NCBI GenBank assembly: GCA_004295045.1
Contig: SHND01000024.1
Span: 124,001-188,000, forward strand
Direction of reading: 5' to 3'
DNA length: 64,000 nt
Source: Chloroflexota bacterium
GTDB lineage: Bacteria > Chloroflexota > Anaerolineae > UBA4142 > SHND01
Of this stretch, positions 56,102-64,000 are shown in pieces; position 1 is the first letter of the stretch, and each line of letters begins with the position of its first letter. The notes beneath the pieces are model-generated. The model was not told the origin of the DNA. It saw only the letters and a program-made list of their open reading frames with translations, and searched no databases. A program made the position numbers and the translations under genes.

Positions 56102-58672
56102 ATGACCACTCCCGTCCGCCGCCAATATCTCCAAATCAAAAAACAATTTCCCGAAACGATTGTGTTATTTCGGCTCGGCGATTTTTACGAAACGTTCGAC
56201 GACGATGCCAAAATCGTCAGCGACGTTTGCCAAATCGTTCTCACCGGGCGCGAGATGGGCGATGGCGAACGCGTCCCGCTCGCGGGTGTGCCGTACCACG
56301 CGGTTGAAAATTATCTCGCGCGCTTGATTCAAGCCGGACACAAAGTTGCGATTGTTGAACAGACCACGACGGAACCCATCAAAGGTTTGATGGAACGCGA
56401 AGTGCAGCGCGTCGTCACGCCGGGCACCGTCGTCGAACCGAATCTCCTTCAAGACAAAGCCAACAATTATCTCGCCTCCATTTTTATTTTTGAACAGCGC
56501 GCGGGCATCGCGCACGCGGACATTACGACTGGCGAATTTGCGGTAACCGAAGTTGACGCGCGCGATTTGCTCATGGAATTGGACCGCTTGCAACCCGCCG
56601 AAGTTTTGTTCCTCACCAAAAATCGGGGCGCGGAGTTTGCGCCAAAAAATGTCGCGTATCCCACCACGCACGTTTCTCCGCTCGACGACCAAGCCGCAAC
56701 GCGCATTTTGCTCGAACAATTTCGCGTCGCATCGCTCGACGGCTTTGGTTTGCAAAACATGGCGCTTGCGACGCGCGCCGCGGCGGGCATTGTGCGTTAT
56801 CTCCAAGAAAATCAACGCGGCGCGTTGGGACAATTGCGCGCGCTGCGCGTGTACGCCACCGATGCGTTCATGACGCTCGACCCGCCAACGCGGAGAAATC
56901 TTGAACTCGTTTCCGCGATGCGCGGCGGCGGACAAAAATTATCGCTGCTCGGCGTTCTCGACGAAACGCGCACGGCGATGGGCGGACGGTTACTGCGCCA
57001 ATGGCTCTTGCAGCCGTTGCGCGACTTGGACGCGTTGAACGCGCGTTTGGAAAACGTTGACGCGTTCTTTCACGACACGGCAAAACGCGAACGCGTGCGC
57101 GCGTTATTGAAACAAATCGGCGACATTGAGCGCTTGACGAATCGCGTGCAGCAAAACATCTCGTCGCCGCGCGAAGTGAAAACGTTGGGCGTGAGTTTGC
57201 AAGCCATTCCGCAATTGAACGAGATATTGACAGCAGACGACAGACGGCAGACAGCCAAAGCATCGTCCGCCGTCCGTCGTCCGCCGTCCGTCCTCGACGC
57301 TCTTCCCGAAGTCAGCGCGCTCATTTCCCACGCGCTCGTCTCTGACCCGCCCGCGAATCTTGCGAACGGTGGAGTGATTGCGCCAAATTATTCTGCCGAA
57401 CTCGATTCCATCACGCACGCGGCGCGCAATGCGAAGGATTGGGTTGCCGCGTTGGAAAAAACCGAGCGCGAACGTTCGGGCATCAAATCGCTCAAGGTCG
57501 GCTACAACAAAGTGTTCGGTTATTACATTGAAATCACGACGCCGAACCTGCCGCAAGTGCCGCCCGAATATATTCGCAAACAAACGCTGACGAACGCGGA
57601 ACGTTTCATCACGCCCGAACTCAAAGAATACGAGTCGCTGATTTTGAATGCCGAAGAACGTTTGGTGGAATTGGAGACGACGCTGTTCCGCGCGCTGTGC
57701 GGCGAAATTTCGCAATACGCGGCGCGTCTCTTGAAAACCGCGCAAGCCATCGCGGAATTGGATGTTTATGCCGCGTTAGCGGAGGTGGCGATTCGGCAGC
57801 GGTTTGTGCGTCCTGAATTGGTTGCGGAAAGTGTGATTGAAATTCGCGGCGGGCGGCATCCCGTCGTCGAAAATCGTTTGCGCGATGAGCCGTTCGTGCC
57901 GAACGATGTGACATTGAACGCGGATGAGTTGATTCACGTTATCACGGGTCCAAACATGAGTGGCAAGTCAACGTTCTTGCGCCAAGTCGCGCTCATCGTA
58001 TTGATGGCGCAAATCGGTTCGTTCGTTCCGGCGGAAAGCGCGCGTCTGGGAATCGTTGACCGCATCTTTACGCGCATCGGCGCGGAGGACGCGATTAGCG
58101 CGGGACAATCCACGTTCATGGTCGAGATGGTCGAGACCGCGAACATTTTGCACCATTGTTCGCCGCGTTCGCTCGTGGTCTTGGACGAGATCGGACGCGG
58201 CACGTCAACGTATGACGGTATTGCGATTGCGCGCGCGATTATTGAATTCATGCACAACCATCCGCAGGCGCACGCGAAAACATTGTTCGCTACGCATTAT
58301 CACGAACTCACCGAATTGGAAGCGTATTTGCCGCGCGTGAAAAATTACAATGTCGCGGTGGTGGAGCAAGGCGAGGGCGTTGTCTTTTTGCACAAAATCG
58401 TGCGCGGCGGCGCGGACAAATCGTACGGGATTCACGTCGCGCAACTTGCAGGCGTGCCGCGTCCGGTGGTGAATCGCGCGCAGGAAATTTTGCAAGAACT
58501 CGAAAATGGCGCTGCGAGAAACGAACAAGAAATTTTACCGATTCAACTTCGCTTGTTTTCGCCCGACGATGATTTGCGCAACGAGCTTGCGCAATTGGAT
58601 GTGCTGAGTTTGTCGCCGATTGAAGCGTTGAACAAATTGTTTGAATTACAAAAGAGGGCAAAGGGAAAATGA
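56102..58672 (+). CDS. mutS: DNA mismatch repair protein MutS
   Basis: 856 aa. Mismatch domain start: YLQIKKQFPETIVLFRLGDFYETFDDDA with the Phe-x-Glu motif (FYETF). Connector and lever domains follow; the ATPase has Walker A TGPNMSGKSTFLRQVAL, FTRIGAEDAISAGQSTFMVE, Walker B LVVLDEIGRGTSTYDGIAIA and FATHYHEL. It recognises mismatches as a dimer. A 66-bp block of 7-bp repeats (57227-57292) is inserted in frame in the lever region, adding about 22 residues. It overlaps the esterase gene by 4 bp. Confidence 0.97.
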   Translation: MTTPVRRQYLQIKKQFPETIVLFRLGDFYETFDDDAKIVSDVCQIVLTGREMGDGERVPLAGVPYHAVENYLARLIQAGHKVAIVEQTTTEPIKGLMEREVQRVVTPGTVVEPNLLQDKANNYLASIFIFEQRAGIAHADITTGEFAVTEVDARDLLMELDRLQPAEVLFLTKNRGAEFAPKNVAYPTTHVSPLDDQAATRILLEQFRVASLDGFGLQNMALATRAAAGIVRYLQENQRGALGQLRALRVYATDAFMTLDPPTRRNLELVSAMRGGGQKLSLLGVLDETRTAMGGRLLRQWLLQPLRDLDALNARLENVDAFFHDTAKRERVRALLKQIGDIERLTNRVQQNISSPREVKTLGVSLQAIPQLNEILTADDRRQTAKASSAVRRPPSVLDALPEVSALISHALVSDPPANLANGGVIAPNYSAELDSITHAARNAKDWVAALEKTERERSGIKSLKVGYNKVFGYYIEITTPNLPQVPPEYIRKQTLTNAERFITPELKEYESLILNAEERLVELETTLFRALCGEISQYAARLLKTAQAIAELDVYAALAEVAIRQRFVRPELVAESVIEIRGGRHPVVENRLRDEPFVPNDVTLNADELIHVITGPNMSGKSTFLRQVALIVLMAQIGSFVPAESARLGIVDRIFTRIGAEDAISAGQSTFMVEMVETANILHHCSPRSLVVLDEIGRGTSTYDGIAIARAIIEFMHNHPQAHAKTLFATHYHELTELEAYLPRVKNYNVAVVEQGEGVVFLHKIVRGGADKSYGIHVAQLAGVPRPVVNRAQEILQELENGAARNEQEILPIQLRLFSPDDDLRNELAQLDVLSLSPIEALNKLFELQKRAKGK
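57227..57292. repeat. 7-bp repeat block inside mutS
   Basis: Left heptads CAGCAGA CGACAGA CGGCAGA are opposed by right heptads TCCGCCG TCCGTCG TCCGCCG TCCGTCC around a short centre. The frame is open throughout. The encoded insert (DDRRQTAKASSAVRRPPS) falls between two lever-domain helices. Confidence 0.85.
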
Positions 58673-59679
58673 ATAGCCGCGTCGAAATCATTTTGCACGA
58701 AAGCAAAATTCTGCAAGAAAATTTTTTGAACGACCCGCACGTCCGCCGCGTCGGAATTTATTTGCCTCCCGATTACGATGACACAACGCAAAGCGATGTA
58801 ACGAAACGCTATCCCTCCGTGTATTTGCTCGCGGGTTTTACGGGACGCGGGACGATGATGTTGAATGAATCGGCGTGGGATGAAAACATCCAACAACGAT
58901 TGGATCGTTTGATTGCGACGAACGCGATTCAGCCGATGATCGTTGTGTTGCCCGACTGTTTTACAAAATACGGCGGCAGTCAATACATCAATTCAGAAGG
59001 CACGGGACGCTACGAAGATTATTTGATTCAAGAGTTGATCCCCTACGTGGACGCACATTACAAAACAATTCCCGAACGCGAACGGCGCGGTGTCGCAGGC
59101 AAAAGTTCGGGCGGCTATGGCGCGCTGATGTTGGGCATGCGGCATCCCGAAACATTCGGCGCGTTGGCGTGCCACAGCGGTGACATGCACTTTGATTTGT
59201 GTTACCGTCCCGATTTTCCGCCTTTCTTGCGCTCGATTTCAACTTACGGCGGAGTTGAAAAATTTATTGCAACCTTCCGCGCGGCGCATCCGAAAAAAGG
59301 AGATTTTCACAGCATCCTTTCGACCATCGGCTACGCGGCGTGTTACTCGCCGAATGTAAATTCCGCATGGGGTTTTGATTTGCCGTTCGATGTAGAAACG
59401 GGGGAATGGAATGACGCCGTGTGGGCGCGTTGGCTGGCGTGGGACCCGATTGAATTGATTCCGCAGTATGAATCAGCGCTGCGTTCGCTCCAATTGTTAT
59501 TTTTGGATTGCGGGCTGCGCGATGAATTTAATTTGCAATTCGGCGCGCGGACGTTTTGTGCGCGGTTAAAACGCGCGGGGATTCCGTATCGGCACGAAGA
59601 ATTTGACGACGGGCATTTTGATATTTCATACCGCTATGATGTGAGTTTGCAAGCGATGAGTGAAATATGGGGACAATAA
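58669..59679 (+). CDS. Alpha/beta-hydrolase esterase (esterase D/tributyrin-esterase-like)
   Basis: 336 aa. Family text: RVGIYLPPDYDD, YPSVYLLAGFTGRGTMMLN, PMIVVLPDCFTKYGG and GVAGKSSGGYGALMLGMRHP, in which GKSSGG carries the nucleophile Ser. The late EEFDDGHFDISYRYD supplies the catalytic His. There is no signal peptide, so it is cytoplasmic. Start overlaps mutS by 4 bp (ATGA), an odd coupling of a repair gene with a hydrolase. Substrate unknown. Confidence 0.9.
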   Translation: MNSRVEIILHESKILQENFLNDPHVRRVGIYLPPDYDDTTQSDVTKRYPSVYLLAGFTGRGTMMLNESAWDENIQQRLDRLIATNAIQPMIVVLPDCFTKYGGSQYINSEGTGRYEDYLIQELIPYVDAHYKTIPERERRGVAGKSSGGYGALMLGMRHPETFGALACHSGDMHFDLCYRPDFPPFLRSISTYGGVEKFIATFRAAHPKKGDFHSILSTIGYAACYSPNVNSAWGFDLPFDVETGEWNDAVWARWLAWDPIELIPQYESALRSLQLLFLDCGLRDEFNLQFGARTFCARLKRAGIPYRHEEFDDGHFDISYRYDVSLQAMSEIWGQ

Positions 59680-59716
59680 ATCGCAAAAATTCTTGCGAAC
59701 TTTTTGCGATTTATCA

Positions 59717-60256
59717 TCAAGAAATTTTCTCAACCTTCAAGATGATATTCTTCCAATACCAGCCGATTTCAAAGCGATGCAGCTCTGTCGCGCGCGCGGG
59801 CAGCGCGCGAAAAAATTCCAGCCATTCGTCGGTGGATTTTACAAAATAATTGGGCGGCACGCCGCGATGCAGCCATTCGGTCGAGTCAATCACGCGCGTT
59901 AATGGTCGCTTGATAAAACCGCGCGTATCGTTTTCGACGACGAGAACGCCATCTCTTGCAACGCGCAATGCTTCACGCAGGATGGGACGCGGGTCGGGAT
60001 TGTGATGCAAAACAAAGACGAGCATCGCCACGTCAAAGGTATTGTCCTCGAACGGCAGCGATTTGCCGTCGTACACGCGCATTGGCAGCTTACTCGCGTT
60101 GTAATCCACCACATCGAGCAGCGTAAAATCCGCGTCCGTTGCGTCGTGTAACATTTGCGCGCACAGCCCGTTCCCCGCGCCGATTTCCACAATGCGCTGC
60201 TTGGCTTGCAAAAAGGGTTTTACGTTTTGGACAATGATTTCTTCGCGTGTTGGCAT
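59717..60256 (-). CDS. Class I SAM-dependent methyltransferase
   Basis: 179 aa from the ATG at 60256, chosen because TATAAT ends 7 nt before it; an in-frame ATG at 60274 would lie upstream of that -10. SAM motif I is RIVEIGAGNGLCAQML, motif II DFTLLDVVDYN, and the post-I acid region FDVAMLVFVLHHNPDP. It is a small, stand-alone enzyme of the Methyltransf_11 type. The methyl acceptor is unknown. Confidence 0.85.
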   Translation of the reverse strand: MPTREEIIVQNVKPFLQAKQRIVEIGAGNGLCAQMLHDATDADFTLLDVVDYNASKLPMRVYDGKSLPFEDNTFDVAMLVFVLHHNPDPRPILREALRVARDGVLVVENDTRGFIKRPLTRVIDSTEWLHRGVPPNYFVKSTDEWLEFFRALPARATELHRFEIGWYWKNIILKVEKIS

Positions 60257-60263
60257 GGAGGCG

Positions 60264-60269
60264 ATTATA
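60264..60269 (-). promoter_or_regulatory. -10 box of a leaderless methyltransferase mRNA
   Basis: On the minus strand TATAAT is followed by 7 nt and ATG; the -35 is poor. Confidence 0.45.
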
Positions 60270-60327
60270 TCCATTTTTTCGGAATTTTCTCTATGCGTTG
60301 GTATAATCACGCGCGACGGGAGGACGC

Positions 60328-61509
60328 ATGGCATCTGACCAAACCATTCAACGCCTGAACTGGCTCGACGAAGAACATCGGCGCGACAAAGCGACGATGA
60401 TCGAGCTGAACAGCAAGATTGAAAATTACTTGTCGCAAATCAACGGGCTCTCCAAAGGAGTGCAAGATTTGGAGGAGCGCCTCGCGCGGGTGCAGGGACA
60501 ATCGCTGCGTTATTCGCAAGTCGAGAGCGCGCTCGCGCAATTGAAAACCGAAGTCAATGTAATGTTCGAGCAAGCCGACCGCCGCGCCCAGCAGCGCGAA
60601 GGCGAATATCTTCAGGTGCGCACCCTCGATCGTGATCGGCTCGACAAGGCGGTCGAAAGCTTGAGCGCAAAAATTGACGAGGTGGGACAGGGGCAGCGCT
60701 TTATCAAAAGCGATCACGAGGCGTTGAAACGAATCGAGGGCGGTCAGGTCGCGTTCATTCGCGGCATCGAAGAGTTGAACAAACGGATCGAGAGCATGAA
60801 CGCGCGCATTCAAGTCGCAGAAGAATGGGTGCGGCGTACCGGCGCGTTGATCGCCGAAGTGCAGCAGCTCGCCGACCGCTTGCGCGCGGACCGCGCCGAT
60901 GCGTTGGAAGTGATGCGCCGTTCCGATCAGGCGCGACAGCGGCAGGTGACGGAATGGAACGAGCAGATGAAGGTGCAGCGGCGCGAGATGGACGATTGGG
61001 TCGCGCAGCTGCGTCCGTTGTTGGAACTCCCGAAAGAAACGCGCGGCTATCTCGCAATGCTGCGCGAACTCGAAACACAGTTGAAACAGATCGAACCGCG
61101 TCTCACTCAGCGTCAAAAGTTGAATGAAGATTTCACGCGCAAAGAATTGGAAACGCTCAAACAGGATTTGATGAAACGCGAAGAGGTATCCACCAAAGAG
61201 TGGGAGTTCATGCGCGAAGATTGGTCAAAGAAAATTAGCGTGATCGGACAGCGCTTTGATCCGCTCGATGAATGGCGTCCGCAAGTGATGGAAGAATTTC
61301 GTGAATTGCGCGAACGCGGCGACGCCGACCGTCTGCGTTTTCTCTCCATCCTCGCCGATGTCGTGCGCATGCAGGTGGACTATGGGCGCAACACCAACGC
61401 GCGCTATGAACAGTTCGCCAGTGATTTGATTACGCGCGTCGAAAATGAGCGCGCCGGCGCCAAAGTCAAAAAACCTGTCGCGCCGCGTCCCGTCGAAGAA
61501 AATCCATAA
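60328..61509 (+). CDS. Long coiled-coil protein, unknown function
   Basis: 393 aa, almost wholly charged heptad-like helix, with no membrane helix. It starts MASDQTIQRLNWLDEEHRRD and includes LNSKIENYLSQINGLSKGVQ and QDLEERLARVQGQSLRYSQV. It has Lys/Arg/Glu/Gln throughout and a Pro-rich end. GGGAGGAC precedes the ATG and TATAAT lies at 60302. Such rods are structural or tethering proteins, but no family is recognised. Confidence 0.85.
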   Translation: MASDQTIQRLNWLDEEHRRDKATMIELNSKIENYLSQINGLSKGVQDLEERLARVQGQSLRYSQVESALAQLKTEVNVMFEQADRRAQQREGEYLQVRTLDRDRLDKAVESLSAKIDEVGQGQRFIKSDHEALKRIEGGQVAFIRGIEELNKRIESMNARIQVAEEWVRRTGALIAEVQQLADRLRADRADALEVMRRSDQARQRQVTEWNEQMKVQRREMDDWVAQLRPLLELPKETRGYLAMLRELETQLKQIEPRLTQRQKLNEDFTRKELETLKQDLMKREEVSTKEWEFMREDWSKKISVIGQRFDPLDEWRPQVMEEFRELRERGDADRLRFLSILADVVRMQVDYGRNTNARYEQFASDLITRVENERAGAKVKKPVAPRPVEENP

Positions 61510-61522
61510 TCGTCTTTTGGCA

Positions 61523-61583
61523 GGGGCGAAGCATTTGGCGATCAATGCGATTGAACTACATCGCTCGCCAAATGCTTCGCCCC
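61523..61583. repeat. Palindromic dispersed repeat, GGGGCGAAGCATTTGGCGA family
   Basis: A perfect 19-bp stem (GGGGCGAAGCATTTGGCGA / TCGCCAAATGCTTCGCCCC) with a 23-nt loop that contains a second hairpin (GCGAT...ATCGC). Copies with the same ends are at 5341 and 24474. It fills the gap before selB. Confidence 0.85.
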
Positions 61584-61605
61584 TTTACGCGCATCAAGGC
61601 AGCGA

Positions 61606-63483
61606 ATGCGACTCGTCGGAACGGCAGGACATGTGGATCACGGAAAATCGGCGCTGGTGCACGCGCTGACGGGGATTCATCCTGACCGTTTGCGTCAAGA
61701 GCAAGCGCGCGAAATGACGATTGAACTCGGCTTTGCGTGGCTCACGCTGCCACACGGCGAAACCATTTCCATCGTAGATGTGCCGGGACACGAAGCATTT
61801 ATCAAAAATATGCTCGCGGGCGCGGGCGGACTGGACGCCGCGCTGTTGGTCATCGCCGCCGACGAAGGCATTATGCCGCAAACGCGCGAACATCTGGCGA
61901 TTCTCGATCTCTTGAAAATTCAGGGCGGCGTCGTCGCGCTCACCAAAACGGATTTGCCGCTCGAAGCGGAATGGCTCGCGCTGGTTGAGGAAGAAATTCG
62001 CGCGACGCTCTCTAGCACCGGCTTGCGCGATGCCGAAATTATTCCCGTCTCTGCCAAAACTAAACGCGGCTTGAACGAATTGCAACTGGCGTTGGAACGC
62101 GTCCTCGCGCGCGTGAACGAAAAACCAGACCGCAATCGCCCGCGCTTGCCGATTGACCGCGTTTTCACGATGAGTGGTTTCGGAACTGTTGTCACCGGCA
62201 CCTTGAGCGACGGGCATTTTCAAATCGGCGATGATGCGGAGATCGCGCCGCGCGGCATTCGTTCGCGCATTCGCGGTTTGCAGACGCACAAGCAAAAAAT
62301 CGAGACGGCGAATGCGGGCGGACGCGTCGCGCTGAATTTGGCGAACGTCGCGACGGAAGATTTGCAGCGCGGCGATGTCGTCATTCATCCCGACACGTAC
62401 ACACCAACGACGATGCTCGACGCGCAGATTGAATGGCTAAAGAGTGCGCCCAAGCCGCTCGTCCATAATCAAACGCTCGAACTTTATTTGTACGCGTCGG
62501 AGATGTCGGCGCGCGTGCGTTTGTTGGAACGCGACCAGTTGCTCCCCGGCGAACGCGGCTGGGCGCAGTTGATTTTGGCAGCGCCGCTCATCGCCGCAAA
62601 GGGCGACCGCTTTATCCTGCGCTATCCCTCGCCGAGCATCACGGTGGGGGGCGGTGTGATCGTCGAGCCGCAGCCGCGCGCGCGGCACAAACGCAAGCGT
62701 CCCGATGTAATCGCGAATCTCGAGCGCGCGCTGAAAGGATCGCCCGTCGAACTCGTGCAGCAATTCGTCGAGACGCATCCCGCGTCCGAATTGCAAACAA
62801 TCGCGCAAGGCATCGCGTTAGACGATGAAACAATTCGCGCGGCAGTGCGCGAACTTGTCGCCGCGAACGAACTCTATGAATTGGACAATCCGCGCGCCCC
62901 GTTGTATCTTGCGCGTAGTACGTGGACGCGCTGGCGTGAAAAAATTTCAACCGAACTCGCGGCATATCACCAACAATTTCCTTTGCGCGCGGGAATGCCG
63001 CGCGAAGAATTCAAGAGCCGCCTCGATGCGCCGCCACGTCTCTTTGAGCCATTGTTCGCGCTCGCGCTGTCCGACAATGTTGTACGCATCACCGAAAAAA
63101 GTGTTGCATTGTCAGCGCATCGCGTTGTGTTCGATCCGGCGACCCAAGAAAAAGTGAACGCGCTGTTGGAACAATTCGCGCACGCGCCGTACAATCCGCC
63201 TTCGATGTCTGACGCGGAAAATGCTGTCGGCGCAGAAACGTTGAACGCGCTGTTGGAGCAAGGCATTTTGGAACGCGTCGCGCCGAACGTTTTGTTCACG
63301 CCCAGTGTCGTCGCCGAAATGCAAGCGTGGGTGATTGATACATTGCACGCGCAAAAAGAAATTACGGCGGCGCAGTTGCGCGATCAATTTGGCACGAGCC
63401 GCAAGTACGCGATTGCATTTCTTGAATATCTCGACGCGAAACGCGTGACCCAGCGCGTCGGTGACGCGCGGATATTGCGCTGA
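61606..63483 (+). CDS. selB: Selenocysteine-specific translation elongation factor SelB
   Basis: 625 aa. GTPase motifs: [41 protein letters not shown] at about 116-119. Domain text [20 protein letters not shown] and the C-terminal winged helices ([20 protein letters not shown] and [20 protein letters not shown]) are typical of SelB, which binds Sec-tRNA and the SECIS hairpin. The other selenocysteine genes (selA, selD, tRNA-Sec) are not in the window. ATG at 61606. Confidence 0.95.
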   Translation: MRLVGTAGHVDHGKSALVHALTGIHPDRLRQEQAREMTIELGFAWLTLPHGETISIVDVPGHEAFIKNMLAGAGGLDAALLVIAADEGIMPQTREHLAILDLLKIQGGVVALTKTDLPLEAEWLALVEEEIRATLSSTGLRDAEIIPVSAKTKRGLNELQLALERVLARVNEKPDRNRPRLPIDRVFTMSGFGTVVTGTLSDGHFQIGDDAEIAPRGIRSRIRGLQTHKQKIETANAGGRVALNLANVATEDLQRGDVVIHPDTYTPTTMLDAQIEWLKSAPKPLVHNQTLELYLYASEMSARVRLLERDQLLPGERGWAQLILAAPLIAAKGDRFILRYPSPSITVGGGVIVEPQPRARHKRKRPDVIANLERALKGSPVELVQQFVETHPASELQTIAQGIALDDETIRAAVRELVAANELYELDNPRAPLYLARSTWTRWREKISTELAAYHQQFPLRAGMPREEFKSRLDAPPRLFEPLFALALSDNVVRITEKSVALSAHRVVFDPATQEKVNALLEQFAHAPYNPPSMSDAENAVGAETLNALLEQGILERVAPNVLFTPSVVAEMQAWVIDTLHAQKEITAAQLRDQFGTSRKYAIAFLEYLDAKRVTQRVGDARILR

Positions 63484-63510
63484 ACGATTGTCGAAAGCCG
63501 GGGTGGAAAT

Positions 63511-63585
63511 TCGGAATTGCTTTCTGCTTTCACATCCCGCTTTCCACTATCTGCTTTCCGCTTTCTATTTTCCGCTTTCCTGTCC
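63511..63585. repeat. 7-bp repeat block (GCTTTCC-type)
   Basis: Heptads such as GCTTTCT, GCTTTCA, GCTTTCC, GCTTTCC fill the gap before the last gene and abut its ATG; no Shine-Dalgarno remains. Confidence 0.65.
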
Positions 63586-64000
63586 ATGTCCGAAGATTCT
63601 TCCGAATTCAAACCCTTGCCACGCCGTAGTAACAAACGGCGCAAAGCGCGCGGTGTCGGCGACACAACGCCCTCTTCACCGCGTCGCACGACGCGGACGC
63701 GCGCCAACGGAGCGAGTACGGACGCGGCGGCAACAACTCCGCGCACGACGCGGCGGAAAAAAGCCAAGCGCAAAAATCCGTTTGGCTGGCTCAAGTATCT
63801 CGCGTTTATCATGTTCGTCGGACTTGGCGTTTATGTTTTGATGAATCTACAGCCCGCGCCGCCGCCCCCGCCCGCCGATTTCACCCCCGACCCCAACGCC
63901 ACCCTCGTTCCCACCAGCAAACCTTTTTTCCCGGTCATCAGTTTTCCGAGTTTGCCCACGAGCGCGCCGACCTTGACGCCGACGCCGACGATTCCGCAAG
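63586..64000 (+). CDS. Membrane-anchored protein with basic N-terminus and Pro/Thr-rich region (3' truncated by window edge)
   Basis: 138 codons are visible. The first 65 residues are Arg/Lys/Thr-rich (PRRSNKRRKARG and TRRKKAKRKNPF), then one helix WLKYLAFIMFVGLGVYVLMN, then a Pro-rich outside part (PAPPPPPADFTPDPN and LPTSAPTLTPTPTIPQ) open at the window end. It is likely a type II single-pass protein whose domain lies beyond. Start is the ATG at 63586; a repeat block is directly before it. Confidence 0.7.
   Translation, partial: MSEDSSEFKPLPRRSNKRRKARGVGDTTPSSPRRTTRTRANGASTDAAATTPRTTRRKKAKRKNPFGWLKYLAFIMFVGLGVYVLMNLQPAPPPPPADFTPDPNATLVPTSKPFFPVISFPSLPTSAPTLTPTPTIPQ

Noticed and set aside
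61606..63483. Selenoprotein genes or tRNA-Sec near selB
   Set aside because: No in-frame TGA with a plausible continuation and no 95-nt tRNA-like sequence were found around selB.

Overview
The window looks like a chromosomal piece of a bacterium of the Chloroflexota (Anaerolineae-like). This is inferred from a mevalonate kinase, Lgt plus lipoproteins with Ala/Thr/Pro-rich linkers after the lipobox cysteine, many CGCG-rich codons, a type IV prepilin peptidase, and large paralogous GNAT and ABC-importer sets. No plasmid, phage, insertion sequence or CRISPR was seen. The only RNA gene recognised is a tRNA-Gly(CCC).

Layout. 1-3.4 kb (+): end of an OmpR-type response regulator, an intramembrane-type histidine kinase and an MsbA-like ABC exporter. 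3.45-17.8 kb (-): an almost unbroken run holding nine GNAT acetyltransferase genes, an ABC-F ATPase, an MFS exporter, RsgA, a metallo-hydrolase and a nucleotidyltransferase. Two places in this run look like leader-peptide attenuators. Before the MFS gene is a 23-codon ORF with mutually exclusive pairings around the exporter's Shine-Dalgarno. Before the first GNAT is a consensus promoter, a 33-codon ORF and two tandem terminators whose inner arms can pair with each other. 17.8-18.6 kb is unexplained. 18.6-23.2 kb: HU, a PPOX-fold protein, Lgt, a UlaG-like hydrolase, tRNA-Gly and a two-subunit ThDP decarboxylase. 23.2-34.3 kb (+): a polar amino acid ABC importer followed by a branched-chain (Liv) importer with two binding proteins. 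34.3-38.9 kb: phospholipase D-like, CBS and SRPBCC proteins and an AT-richer patch of hypotheticals. 38.9-46.0 kb (-): a GntR-SIS-sugar ABC-double oxidoreductase operon with a clear promoter and operator. 46.2-52.4 kb: a secreted repeat protein, an ornithine cyclodeaminase homologue, a DMT exporter, a prepilin peptidase and a J-domain/B-box membrane protein. 52.4-64 kb: RecN, mevalonate kinase, a nucleotidyltransferase, MutS, an esterase, a methyltransferase, a coiled-coil protein, SelB and a truncated membrane protein.

Two genome-scale patterns run through the window. First, arrays of 7-bp repeats, often as a forward array plus its reverse complement, sit in many gaps. They also lie inside the ABC-F and mutS reading frames and supply the last codons of some GNAT genes. 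Second, palindromes ending in GGGCGAAGC/GCTTCGCCC occur at three sites. Several genes (mutS, mevalonate kinase, a methyltransferase) have a -10 box exactly 7 nt before the start codon, suggesting leaderless mRNAs.

The most interesting candidate system is the acetyltransferase/ABC-F/MFS island and its two attenuator-like leaders. It resembles an intrinsic antibiotic-response locus, but no drug specificity can be read from the sequence. All coordinates and pairings come from reading by eye; no alignment, folding or database search was run.
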